NCBI GenBank assembly: GCA_025363635.1
Contig: JANYDL010000056.1
Location: 1-64,000, forward strand
From: Actinomycetes bacterium
Lineage (GTDB): Bacteria > Actinomycetota > Actinomycetes > Nanopelagicales > Nanopelagicaceae
Length of the DNA: 64,000 nt
Reading direction: 5' to 3'
Shown: positions 1 through 10,046 of the stretch, piece by piece
Layout: each line of letters begins with the position of its first letter
Position numbering within the stretch: the stretch's first letter is position 1
Notes under the pieces: generated by a model
Seen by the model: only the letters and a program-made list of their open reading frames with translations
Database searches by the model: none
Told to the model about the DNA's origin: nothing
Program-made: the position numbers and the translations under genes

Positions 1-762
1 CAACCATTCCCCATGGGCGTACGGGACTGTTTGATCGGACTTTCCGTGCCATATCTTTAAAGGCACTTGATTAGTCGATAAGTCCAATCCCCACGGCGAG
101 TAATAGGCAAGGAGATCATCGGCGCATCCCTCGACGCCAGGTTGGAGAGCCGCTTTCATGGAAGCGTAATGAAAGGTAAGAAAATCCAAAGTTACTCTTT
201 GCTTTGCCGGAAATTCTAGATTCCCAGCAATCATCGATGTGTCAGTAGTTGAGAGAATCTCAACTCTCTCCTTTTCGGCATAAACACGCACCGCATCGGC
301 ATCAAGGATCGACGCCTTCTCATTAGTGAATGTTGTTTCGAAATTGCCGGCGGTCGTGGCTCCCATAACCGTCTTAGGAGGGCGAATTGGACACATGGCA
401 GCGGATGCAGCGACGAGTTCAGGTAGGAGTACTGCAGCAGCGACCGCATGCGACCCTCCGCCGGAAAAACCCAGAGTAAAAATACGAGAGAGGTGGAAGT
501 GATCGGCGATTGCAACGAGGTCCGAGGCGCAATCCGCGATGACTCGTCCCGCTTTTGGTGTTGAACCACCATATCCAGGGCGGTCATAGCCGAGAACAAA
601 TAAACCTTGCTCATGTGCGTTTTTGATCATCGGAGGATAGAGGGTCCTGCCCTCATAGGTGCCACTTAAAAATATAATCGCCGGGCCGGAGACAGTACCA
701 AAAGATTCAACACAAAGGTCGCGTCCATCTGCTGTTCGTAATGTTGTTGTATCAATCGGCAC
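1..762 (-). CDS. alpha/beta hydrolase, C-terminus cut by window edge
   Basis: An open frame of 254 codons runs off the left edge. It has an alpha/beta-hydrolase plan: an oxyanion-type loop followed by GYDRPGYGGS, then the nucleophile elbow GFSGGGSHA. Near the edge, the stretch KIWHGKSDQTVPYAHGEW is the usual position of the acid residue just before the catalytic His, which lies outside or at the edge. Start taken as GTG at 762, because the reading PIDTTTLRTADGRDL matches the N-terminal strand of such hydrolases. The nearest purine-rich stretch is too close to be a good ribosome site, so the transcript may be leaderless. Substrate cannot be told; no signal peptide is seen. Confidence 0.75.
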   Translation of the reverse strand, partial: MPIDTTTLRTADGRDLCVESFGTVSGPAIIFLSGTYEGRTLYPPMIKNAHEQGLFVLGYDRPGYGGSTPKAGRVIADCASDLVAIADHFHLSRIFTLGFSGGGSHAVAAAVLLPELVAASAAMCPIRPPKTVMGATTAGNFETTFTNEKASILDADAVRVYAEKERVEILSTTDTSMIAGNLEFPAKQRVTLDFLTFHYASMKAALQPGVEGCADDLLAYYSPWGLDLSTNQVPLKIWHGKSDQTVPYAHGEWL

Positions 763-861
763 TCCCGAAACTTACACTTGTTCGACTAGTCAATTACGCA
801 TTTCCCGTGGATGTTTGGCAAAGCACTTGCCGACCAATTGCGCGTTTGTAGGGTTTGCGCC

Positions 862-1157
862 ATGAAACTCAACTTTTCCAATGCAATTTGGTACTGGCGC
901 GGACCATCGCCTTTTCACTTCGTCACCGTGCCCGAACTTCAAATTCTAAAAATTTCTAAAATGGTGACGTAAGGCTGGGGGCAATTCCAGTACCCGCGAA
1001 GATCGGCCAATCAGAATGGGAAACATCAATATTTCCTAAGGACGGACTCTATCTTCTCCCGTTGAAGATTGCAGTGAGATCCATGGAGCAAATCGAACTT
1101 GGTGACATTGTCGATGTTGAATTGTCTCTACAAACTGCCGTCGCCGCTAACTTCTGA
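862..1157 (+). pseudogene. DUF1905-family small protein, disrupted by stop/frameshift
   Basis: ATG at 862 opens a frame reading MKLNFSNAIWYWRGPSPFHF, like the start of DUF1905 proteins. It reaches TAA after KMVT near 967. From about 970, another frame continues with GAIPVPAKIGQSEWETS, FPKDGLYLLPLKIAVRSMEQ and IELGDIVDVEL to TGA at 1155-1157, which is the C-terminal half of the same family. The combined span is 296 bases, not a multiple of three, and the combined length (about 98 codons) equals the family size. The breakpoint is at acgtaaggctggggg, where intact members carry a T-Y/F-G-W-G-type motif, so both a stop and a one-base slip may be present. Either a real pseudogene or a base-calling error in the G-run. 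Function of DUF1905 is not known. Confidence 0.7.
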
Positions 1158-1250
1158 TTGGTCTCGGGCATGAAATCGCTCCACGCTCCACTCTGGCCGA
1201 AGGAAACCTATACTCTGGTGTTAGGTTTACTATCGAATAAGAGCCAAGAC

Positions 1251-2072
1251 ATGCCTCGCCATAGATACCGTGTTGTACCGATGGTAATGATTGCTCCCTA
1301 CTTCGCTCTTATGCTCTTCAATGGGTTTATCCCTCTCCTAGTCGCTATTAGAGAGGTTGCTAATCCATCCTGGGTAAACTTGAACGGAAGTTACACTACG
1401 CTTTTTAGAATATTGAAAGATTTTCGTGTTGTACCAGATCTTCGACATACGTTATTTCTCTTACTTGTCTTCGTACCACTAACGATATTTGCGGCCTTGG
1501 CACTATCACTCTTGCTGGACGCGACTGCACTTCGTGGAAATACATTCATGAGACTTGTATTCCTACTTCCGGGTGTCGCAGCTGGCGGAATCTCGGTTCT
1601 CATTTGGATGTATTTTCTTGGAAGACATATTGCATGGAATCCGGGGAACGTAAAATGGCTTATCACAGGAATCGCCTTTTCTTCCGGTGCGGGAAGTTGG
1701 GTAGTCATCCAATACGGCTCATTACGTTCGATATCTCATGAAGTCCTAGAAGCCGCCAGAGTCGACGGTTGCAATCGACTCCAGTTGGCTTTGAGGATCA
1801 AACTGCCGATGATTAGTCGATATGTGGGCTACATGTCCATCCTCTTAACTGCAGCTGCGATCCAAATATACAACGAACCCGCGCTATTGAATGCAGATGG
1901 ATTGACATCGAACTGGTGGTCACTTAATCAGGTGGCTTATAGCTACGCATTTCAAACGGCCGACTTTGCAGGAGGAACTGCGCTATCCCTCGACATGTTG
2001 ATACCAAGTATCGTAATCGGGGTCTTTTTTATTTTGAAAACAGATTTCCTCAAGCGAGATGCATATCAATGA
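1251..2072 (+). CDS. sugar-type ABC transporter permease (MalF-like)
   Basis: An inner-membrane permease of about 273 residues with six predicted membrane helices. The binding-protein-dependent signature EVLEAARVDGCNRLQ..IKLP (EAA loop, which contacts the ATPase) lies about residues 165-190. The chosen ATG gives a short basic leader before the first helix; in-frame starts at 1158 (TTG) and 1170 (ATG) would add polar residues not typical of the family. The next permease overlaps it by 4 bases (ATGA), so the two are translationally coupled and form a heterodimer. No substrate-binding protein or ATPase gene lies beside it. Such ATPases are often shared in actinobacteria (MsiK type), but a binding protein normally is not, so the substrate is open. 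Confidence 0.82.
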   Translation: MPRHRYRVVPMVMIAPYFALMLFNGFIPLLVAIREVANPSWVNLNGSYTTLFRILKDFRVVPDLRHTLFLLLVFVPLTIFAALALSLLLDATALRGNTFMRLVFLLPGVAAGGISVLIWMYFLGRHIAWNPGNVKWLITGIAFSSGAGSWVVIQYGSLRSISHEVLEAARVDGCNRLQLALRIKLPMISRYVGYMSILLTAAAIQIYNEPALLNADGLTSNWWSLNQVAYSYAFQTADFAGGTALSLDMLIPSIVIGVFFILKTDFLKRDAYQ

Positions 2073-2842
2073 TCCGAACATACGAAAGGAGGAACGCAAA
2101 TCTCATCAAATTGACGTTATGGATTCTTACCTTTCTCGTTCTTGTTCCCTTCATCTGGCTGATAAGAGAAGCAGGGCCAAATTATTTAGCATCTTTTAAA
2201 TTTCTTTTCATGAATCAAAACGGAATAGCAATTACTTGGTTAAAAAATTCCTTAGTTTTCACATTTTCCGCTCTCACAATCTCGGTCTTAACCTGTGTTG
2301 TGGCTGGCTTTGTGTTAGCTATTCTGGACATTCCGTTTCGAAAGACAATGCTATTTATAACGCTGATCACGATGTTAATACCCATCACCGCAATGGCCAT
2401 GCCGCTATATGTTTTAATTGACAAAATCCATTTAACTGACAACATATTTGGGTTGATAATCGCGAGTTCTTACTATCCATTTGGAACCTTCCTCTCGTAC
2501 CTTTACTTCGTGTCTGCTCTTCCAAGTGACCTTGTGAATATGGGCCGCATCGATGGTTTAGGAGACTGGGGACTCTTTTGGCATTTGGCAATTCCCTTGT
2601 CCAAGGCGCTCTGGTCAATCATTATCTTTTTTTCATTTCTCAGCTTGTGGAACAGTTATCAATTGCCGTCAATTCTTTTAACTGATCCAATGCATTCGAC
2701 ATTGCCAATGGGGCTGGAGTTGCTGTACGGCAACGGAACTGCGATTGTTGGTGTCCTCATGATGGTGCCGGTCATTCTGCTCTATTTGCTTTCACAGAGG
2801 AGCATAGAACGAGGCATCTTTAGTGGAGCAGTCAAGGGCTAG
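2069..2842 (+). CDS. sugar-type ABC transporter permease (MalG-like)
   Basis: Second permease of the pair, 257 residues, six hydrophobic segments. The EAA-type loop (SDLVNMGRIDGLGDWGLFWH followed by IPL) is present but with N-M-G in place of the usual E-A-A. Members end with a short basic tail, here IERGIFSGAVKG, matching the conserved G-x-x-x-G-A-x-K-G end of MalG-type proteins. It begins inside the stop of the MalF-like gene. The divergent EAA loop and lack of a nearby binding protein suggest a specialised or decaying importer. Confidence 0.82.
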   Translation: MIRTYERRNANLIKLTLWILTFLVLVPFIWLIREAGPNYLASFKFLFMNQNGIAITWLKNSLVFTFSALTISVLTCVVAGFVLAILDIPFRKTMLFITLITMLIPITAMAMPLYVLIDKIHLTDNIFGLIIASSYYPFGTFLSYLYFVSALPSDLVNMGRIDGLGDWGLFWHLAIPLSKALWSIIIFFSFLSLWNSYQLPSILLTDPMHSTLPMGLELLYGNGTAIVGVLMMVPVILLYLLSQRSIERGIFSGAVKG

Positions 2843-2889
2843 GTTAAACCGCGTTCGAATTAAAGGATAAGGCGAGTACCGTGTCGCAA

Positions 2890-3618
2890 TCAGGCGGAAG
2901 CCATCGGCCATGGCTGTCGAATTGGCTTTCCCGTTTGAAGAGCTTTTTCTAACGAACTGCACGTCAATCCCTTTTCGCGAAAATTTCCAATAATCATGCG
3001 CGCCAACTTCTCGCGATCAAAAACCGGGTCCTTCACTGGAATTGCATTGTCGATTGATTCCAATGCGCAATTATCATGGCAAAGAATGATTGCCCCTGAA
3101 TCTTGATGTGCTTTTACCTCTGCCATGTATTGCTCATAATCATCGCTGCGAGAATCTTCCCAATCGTTACATGTAAGAGTCCAGTGCACAGGTATGAGCC
3201 CCGCTTGGATTACACCCAGCCAACTTTCCGTGGATTGATTCCCGTAAGGCGGTCGAAACCAACGAACCGGTCGATCTATCAAGTCTTCTAACTCATGTTT
3301 TGCATTACGCGTCCGAGTTTCAACCTCTGATGCACTCATCGCGTGAATCGATCGATGATCCGGACCGTGTAGGGCTATCTCATGACCCTGAGCAAGTATT
3401 TCTCCAACAAGGGACGGGTTTCTTCGAGTTCGAGTGATAAGAACAAAGAAAGTTGCAGTCGATTTAGTTTCTGCTAAGGCGGTAAGAACTTCATGGGTAC
3501 CAGAGGGTTCTGGACCGTCATCGTAGGTCAAGATGACATTTCTAGAGCCATCGAGCATTTCGACACCGACCATGGTGGAGCCAACGTTCAGACTATCAAA
3601 ATCACTTTGCAATTCCAT
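2890..3618 (-). CDS. polysaccharide deacetylase (NodB/CE4 family)
   Basis: 242 residues with the CE4 motif set in order: TYDDGP near residue 33 (catalytic base and metal Asp), HGPDHRS (metal His pair), RPPYG, a Trp-containing DWED segment and LCHDN near residue 180. These residues bind a divalent metal and remove acetyl groups from N-acetyl sugars or peptidoglycan. No signal peptide or membrane helix is seen at the N-terminus, unusual for cell-wall deacetylases, so it may act on a cytoplasmic amide or sugar. It lies 43 bases after argG on the same strand and is probably co-transcribed with it. Confidence 0.85.
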   Translation of the reverse strand: MELQSDFDSLNVGSTMVGVEMLDGSRNVILTYDDGPEPSGTHEVLTALAETKSTATFFVLITRTRRNPSLVGEILAQGHEIALHGPDHRSIHAMSASEVETRTRNAKHELEDLIDRPVRWFRPPYGNQSTESWLGVIQAGLIPVHWTLTCNDWEDSRSDDYEQYMAEVKAHQDSGAIILCHDNCALESIDNAIPVKDPVFDREKLARMIIGNFREKGLTCSSLEKALQTGKPIRQPWPMASA

Positions 3619-3661
3619 CGTCGCACTCTCTGATTTGGCTGGACTCTTCTATGACAATCTG

Positions 3662-5089
<1,428 letters not shown>

Positions 5090-5100
5090 CTAACCGAGCG

Positions 5101-7002
5101 TTATGAGTCTAGGTTTGCTCGCTTTTGACGAGAGGTCAGGCGAGCGCGTTCTGATCCGTCAAGAATGACTTTGCGGATACGGACTACCGCCGGAGTGACT
5201 TCTACACACTCATCTTCGCGACAGAATTCCAGCGCACCTTCCATGTTGAGTTTCTTTGGCGGGATAAGTCGCTCTGATTCATCGGTACCCGAAGCACGCA
5301 TATTCGTAAGCTTCTTTTCACGAACACAGTTGACGTCCATGTCATCGGATCGAGAGTTCTCGCCAATAACCATGCCTTCATAGACATCATCACCTGGCTC
5401 AACGAAGATGCTTCCGCGATCTTGAATTCCATAAAGTGCATATGAAGTGACGGCCCCCATTCGGTCAGAAACAAGTGAGCCAGTTCCGCGTGTACGAATG
5501 TCTCCGTGCCAAGCTTCATAACCGTCGAAAACGTGATGGATAAGACCAGTTCCACGAGTTTCAGTCAGGAATTCAGTTCTAAATCCAATAAGGCCACGAG
5601 AAGGCACGCGGTATTCCAGACGAATCCACCCAGTTCCGTGGTTGACCATTTGCTCCATACGGGCTTTTCGAAGGGCCATTAACTGAGTAATGACACCTAG
5701 GAAATCTTCGGGAGCGTCAATAGTCAAGTGCTCCATTGGCTCATGCACTTTGCCATCAATGTGCTTGATAACTACCTGTGGTTTTCCAACTGTGAGTTCA
5801 AAACCTTCGCGCTTCATGATTTCAACAAGTACTGCGAGTTGAAGTTCTCCTCGACCTTGTACTTCCCATGTATCCGGTCGTTCGGTGGTCAGAACACGAA
5901 GCGAAACGTTTCCAACAAGTTCGGCATCAAGGCGTCCCTTTACTTGGCGCGCAGTCAGTTTTGATCCACTTTTTCCAGCCAGTGGAGATGTATTGATACC
6001 AATCGTCATAGAAATTGATGGTTCATCGACGATGATCAATGGAAGAGCAACTGGATTTTCAGTATCAGCAAGTGTCTCGCCCAAAGTAATTGTCTCAATA
6101 CCTGCAACGGCGATGATGTCACCAGGGTGAGCTTCCATCGCAGGAACTCGCTCGAGAGCTTCAGTAATGAGAAGTTCAGAAACTTTTACCTTCTCCATCG
6201 TGCCATCGGTCTTCATCCAAGTGACCACCTGGCCTTTTCGAATTACACCTTCACGCACCCGACAAAGTGCAAGACGACCAAGGAATGGAGAGGAGTCCAG
6301 GTTAGTGACATGCGCTTGGAGTGGTGCACCCTCATGATATTCAGGAGCCGGAATTGCGGAGAAAATAGTCTCGAATAAGACGTCAAGATTTTCTTCCTCT
6401 GGCATTCCCCCGTTTGGTGTACGCGTAAGAGATGCACGACCTGCTTTAGCAGAGGCATACACGATCGGAAATTCAATTTGCTTTTCGTTGGCATCAAGAT
6501 CAAGGAAGAGTTCATATGTCTCATCTACAACTTCAGCGATCCGTGAATCCGGGCGATCAACTTTATTAATCACCAAAATAACTGGAAGATTCTTCTGGAG
6601 CGCCTTACGCAGAACAAATCGCGTCTGGGGAAGTGGCCCCTCTGATGCATCCACTAACAAGATAACCCCATCAACCATTTCAAGCCCGCGCTCGACTTCG
6701 CCTCCGAAGTCCGCATGGCCTGGGGTGTCAATGATGTTCACGATTGTGTCACCCCGCTTTACGGCGGTGTTCTTGGCGAGAATGGTGATGCCTTTTTCAC
6801 GCTCAAGGTCCATCGAGTCCATCATGCGCTCTTGGCCCTCGCCCTGCTTCTTGTAGGCGGCGAACGCGCCCGACTGCCACAACATGGCGTCTACAAGAGT
6901 GGTCTTGCCGTGATCCACGTGAGCAATAATCGCCACATTTCGAAGATTTTCACGCTTTTTGATAGGCAATCCCGCTAGGTGCGCGGTGGAAGGCTTAGGC
7001 AT
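5101..7002 (-). CDS. typA: translational GTPase TypA/BipA
   Basis: 633 residues. A ribosome-associated GTPase of the EF-G/LepA superfamily, involved in large-subunit assembly and stress adaptation. G1 is AHVDHGKTT (residues 27-35), G2 lies in the EREKGITI segment, G3 is DTPGHADFGGEVERG and G4 is NKVDR. The C-terminal part carries the TypA-specific segments EPMEHLTIDAPEDF and GTGWIRLEYRVPSRGLIGFR. It appears to head a minus-strand unit with argG. A strong inverted repeat lies about 65-100 bases upstream of the start. Confidence 0.96.
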   Translation of the reverse strand: MPKPSTAHLAGLPIKKRENLRNVAIIAHVDHGKTTLVDAMLWQSGAFAAYKKQGEGQERMMDSMDLEREKGITILAKNTAVKRGDTIVNIIDTPGHADFGGEVERGLEMVDGVILLVDASEGPLPQTRFVLRKALQKNLPVILVINKVDRPDSRIAEVVDETYELFLDLDANEKQIEFPIVYASAKAGRASLTRTPNGGMPEEENLDVLFETIFSAIPAPEYHEGAPLQAHVTNLDSSPFLGRLALCRVREGVIRKGQVVTWMKTDGTMEKVKVSELLITEALERVPAMEAHPGDIIAVAGIETITLGETLADTENPVALPLIIVDEPSISMTIGINTSPLAGKSGSKLTARQVKGRLDAELVGNVSLRVLTTERPDTWEVQGRGELQLAVLVEIMKREGFELTVGKPQVVIKHIDGKVHEPMEHLTIDAPEDFLGVITQLMALRKARMEQMVNHGTGWIRLEYRVPSRGLIGFRTEFLTETRGTGLIHHVFDGYEAWHGDIRTRGTGSLVSDRMGAVTSYALYGIQDRGSIFVEPGDDVYEGMVIGENSRSDDMDVNCVREKKLTNMRASGTDESERLIPPKKLNMEGALEFCREDECVEVTPAVVRIRKVILDGSERARLTSRQKRANLDS

Positions 7003-7067
7003 TGTTCCTCAGATTCACTCGATTGTGCTCATGATCAACATCAATAGAGCGGTGCAGAATACCATCT

Positions 7068-7104
7068 CGCGTGTACAACCTTTAAATCGAAGGTTATTCA
7101 CGCG
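7068..7104. repeat. nested inverted repeat upstream of typA
   Basis: CGCGTG (7068-7073) pairs with CACGCG (7099-7104), and inside it AACCTT (7077-7082) pairs with AAGGTT (7090-7095), leaving symmetric 3-base internal loops and a 7-base apical loop. An A6 run (7106-7111) follows on the plus strand, so on the minus strand the T-run precedes the hairpin. It therefore does not look like a simple intrinsic terminator for either neighbour. It sits in the 145-base gap between mmsA and typA, and may be an operator or a 5'-UTR structure of typA. Confidence 0.5.
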
Positions 7105-7147
7105 CAAAAAACAGTGCTCTTAGCGAGTGATTTTATCGAAAAATTAG

Positions 7148-8632
7148 TTATGTATTTTGAGGAAAACCTAAATTGATCCCACCATGACTTGGGTCAAGCC
7201 AGCGACTGGTGACAACTTTTCCGCGCGTGAAGAAGTTCACGCCTTCCGTGCCATGTGCGTGCGAATCTCCGAATAAGGAATTCTTCCATCCGCCAAATGA
7301 GAAGTACGCCATTGGCACTGGAATGGGAACATTGATTCCCACCATCCCAACCTCAACTTCATTTTGATATCGCCGCGCTGCTCCGCCATCATTAGTAAAA
7401 ATTGCAGTGCCGTTTCCATACGTATGACTATTTACAAGCGTGAGCGCCTCATCGTAGCTTTTTACTCGAATGACACTTAGGACTGGTCCAAAAATCTCTT
7501 CTTTGTAAATGGACATATCGGAAGTTACATTGTCAAAAAGTGTAGGTCCGAGCCAGAATCCATCTCCAGCAACTTCAACTCCTCGACCATCAACAACAAG
7601 AGTTGCACCCTCCTTCTCACCCGCAGCTATGTACGAAGCAACTTTATCTCGGTGCACTTTGGTTACGAGAGGACCCATATCTGCACCTTGCGTTCCATCG
7701 CCAGTTTTCAGGCCGCTCATGCGTTGCTTAATCCTTGCAATGAGTTCATCGGCAACAGGTTCAACCGCAACAATAACCGAGATCGCCATGCAACGTTCTC
7801 CAGCAGAGCCAAAACCAGCATTGATTGCAGAATCAGCGGTTAGATCAAGATCAGCATCAGGAAGCACAACCATGTGATTCTTCGCCCCACCTAGCGCCTG
7901 CACCCGTTTGCCCGACTTTGTTCCATTTTCGTAAACATACTTTGCGATCGGTGTTGATCCAACAAATGAAATTGCCTTAATACCTGGGTGAACAAGGAGC
8001 GCATCAACGGCCTCTTTATCTCCATGAACCACGTTGAAGACGCCATCGGGTAATCCAGCCTCTTTCCAAAGTTTCGCCAAAAACATTGCGGCACTTGGAT
8101 CTTTTTCGGAAGGCTTCACGATGACCGAATTACCTGCGGCGATTGCGATCGGAAAGAACCACATCGGCACCATCGCAGGAAAATTGAACGGCGAAATAAT
8201 CGCGACCGGGCCAAGAGGTTGACGAATAGAATAGACATCTACTCCAGTAGAAACTTCTTCTGAAAATCCACCTTTAAGTAAATGTGGTATTCCACAAGCA
8301 AATTCCACTACTTCAAGTCCGCGTGTTACTTCACCAGCAGCATCTGACAAGACTTTCCCATGCTCAGCGGTAATGAGCGCAGCAATCTTCTCCTTGTTGA
8401 CATTTACTAGTTCGCGAAAAGCAAAGAGAACTTGAACACGTTTGGTGAGAGAACTATGCCGCCACGTGTCGAATGCAACTGTCGCAACTTTTACCGCCCC
8501 GTCAATTCTTGCTCCATCAGCGAAATCAACTTTTCCTGTTACGTGTCCAGTTGCTGGATTGTAAATATCGCCTTGACGCTCTGCCTTTTCACTTATTTCA
8601 GCGCCATTAATCCAATGTTTTACGTGATTCAT
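7148..8632 (-). CDS. mmsA: CoA-acylating methylmalonate-semialdehyde dehydrogenase
   Basis: 494 residues, aldehyde dehydrogenase superfamily. Converts (methyl)malonate semialdehyde plus CoA and NAD to propionyl- or acetyl-CoA. The segment IISPFNFPAMVPMWFFPIAI and the catalytic Cys in AGERCMAISV are the MmsA forms; the family lacks the usual general-base Glu of other aldehyde dehydrogenases. It is divergent from a class III aminotransferase with only 61 bases between start codons. The pair fits degradation of beta-alanine or 3-aminoisobutyrate: the transaminase makes the semialdehyde and MmsA completes it. Myo-inositol or valine breakdown is also possible for MmsA alone. Confidence 0.92.
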   Translation of the reverse strand: MNHVKHWINGAEISEKAERQGDIYNPATGHVTGKVDFADGARIDGAVKVATVAFDTWRHSSLTKRVQVLFAFRELVNVNKEKIAALITAEHGKVLSDAAGEVTRGLEVVEFACGIPHLLKGGFSEEVSTGVDVYSIRQPLGPVAIISPFNFPAMVPMWFFPIAIAAGNSVIVKPSEKDPSAAMFLAKLWKEAGLPDGVFNVVHGDKEAVDALLVHPGIKAISFVGSTPIAKYVYENGTKSGKRVQALGGAKNHMVVLPDADLDLTADSAINAGFGSAGERCMAISVIVAVEPVADELIARIKQRMSGLKTGDGTQGADMGPLVTKVHRDKVASYIAAGEKEGATLVVDGRGVEVAGDGFWLGPTLFDNVTSDMSIYKEEIFGPVLSVIRVKSYDEALTLVNSHTYGNGTAIFTNDGGAARRYQNEVEVGMVGINVPIPVPMAYFSFGGWKNSLFGDSHAHGTEGVNFFTRGKVVTSRWLDPSHGGINLGFPQNT

Positions 8633-8693
8633 GGTCGGAGATTACTTCATGGAGTTAGAATGGTGCTACTTCGTCTTTCGAAAGGAATGTGTC

Positions 8694-10046
8694 GTGGAAT
8701 CGCCCATTAATGATCCAGCAGCAGGGGCGGCTGTTTACGCCGCCGATCGAGAAAACGTATTTCATTCATGGTCAGCCCAAGCGCAAATCACGCCGATTCC
8801 GGTAGCAGGCGCATCCGGTTCATATTTCTGGGACTACACTGGGAAGACATACTTAGATTTTTCGTGTCAACTTGTTTTTACAAACATTGGACATCAACAC
8901 CCTAAAGTCGTAAAAGCTATTCAAGAACAAGCGGCAATTCTTACGACAATCGCACCACAGCATGCGAATGTTGCCCGAAATGAAGCAGCAAAGAGAATTA
9001 TTGGATTGGCTGGCGAACCATTTAAGAAAGTCTTCTTCACTAATGCCGGCGCAGATGCGGTTGAGAATGCGATTCGATTAGCAAGACAGCACACGCATCG
9101 CCACAAAATTCTTTCCACCTATAGGTCCTATCACGGGAATACGGGTGCGGCGATAACTTCTACTGGTGACCCTCGACGTATGCCAAATGAATTTAATTTT
9201 GGCCACGTACATTTTTGGGGACCATACCTTTATCGCACCGCATTTTGGGCCGAAAACGAGGCGCAAGAATGCCAACGTGCCTTAGAACACCTAGAGCAAA
9301 CAATTATCTTTGAAGGTCCGAAGACTATTGCTGCGGTTTTATTGGAAAGCGTGCCGGGGACTGCAGGAATCTTGGTTCCCCCAGCGGGTTACCTGGATGG
9401 AGTTCGCGCTCTCTGCGATAAATATGGAATTCTATGGATTGCTGACGAAGTTATGGCCGGCTTCGGTCGAACTGGAAAGTGGTTTGCTTTCGAACATTCG
9501 CAATCCGTGCCAGATTTAATCGTCTTCGCTAAGGGCGTTACATCTGGCTATGTCCCCTTGGGCGGAGTTGTTATACGCGAGGAAATTGCGAAATCATTTG
9601 ATGATCGAGTATTCCCAGGTGGACTCACTTATTCAGGCCACCCTCTCGCCTGCGCCACCGCTGTTGCGACCATTGACGCAATGAAGGAGGAGAAGATCGT
9701 TGAAAATGCCGCGCATATTGGTAAGACGATTTTAGGTCCAGGATTGCACGAACTGGCTAAGAAGCACAAGGTTATTGGGGATATCCGCGGAGTTGGAGTC
9801 TTCTGGGGAATGGATATTGTGACCAATCGAGAATCGCGAACTCCGATTGCACCTTACGGTGGATCAAGTCCAGAAATGAATGAACTTATCAACGCATGCA
9901 AAGCCAATGGCCTGATGCCATTCCCAAATTTCAATCGTCTACACATGACACCCCCGTGCAATATCAGTGAAGCGGAGGCAAGATTGGGTCTAGAACTTCT
10001 CGATAAATCGCTGCTTGAAATTGGTAAGCATTATCAGGGTTGGTAG
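8694..10046 (+). CDS. class III pyridoxal-phosphate aminotransferase (omega-amino acid type)
   Basis: 450 residues from GTG 8694, chosen because AAAGGA (8681-8686) sits 7 bases before it and because the ATG at 8631 would overlap the divergent mmsA start. Class III markers: TNAGADAVENAIRLAR, the Asp in WIADEVMAGFGRTG that pairs with the cofactor pyridine nitrogen, and the Schiff-base Lys in VFAKGVTSGYVPLGG. It resembles beta-alanine/taurine:pyruvate transaminases. The mmsA neighbour supports a semialdehyde-forming omega-transaminase; exact substrate is inference. Confidence 0.88.
   Translation: MESPINDPAAGAAVYAADRENVFHSWSAQAQITPIPVAGASGSYFWDYTGKTYLDFSCQLVFTNIGHQHPKVVKAIQEQAAILTTIAPQHANVARNEAAKRIIGLAGEPFKKVFFTNAGADAVENAIRLARQHTHRHKILSTYRSYHGNTGAAITSTGDPRRMPNEFNFGHVHFWGPYLYRTAFWAENEAQECQRALEHLEQTIIFEGPKTIAAVLLESVPGTAGILVPPAGYLDGVRALCDKYGILWIADEVMAGFGRTGKWFAFEHSQSVPDLIVFAKGVTSGYVPLGGVVIREEIAKSFDDRVFPGGLTYSGHPLACATAVATIDAMKEEKIVENAAHIGKTILGPGLHELAKKHKVIGDIRGVGVFWGMDIVTNRESRTPIAPYGGSSPEMNELINACKANGLMPFPNFNRLHMTPPCNISEAEARLGLELLDKSLLEIGKHYQGW

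Noticed and set aside
231-614. Separate minus-strand protein
   Set aside because: It is out of frame with the hydrolase reading that carries the nucleophile elbow and shows no family features.
7148-8632. 2-oxoglutarate-semialdehyde dehydrogenase for the hydroxyproline route
   Set aside because: Active-site and cofactor segments match the CoA-acylating MmsA family, and it is far from the hydroxyproline operon.
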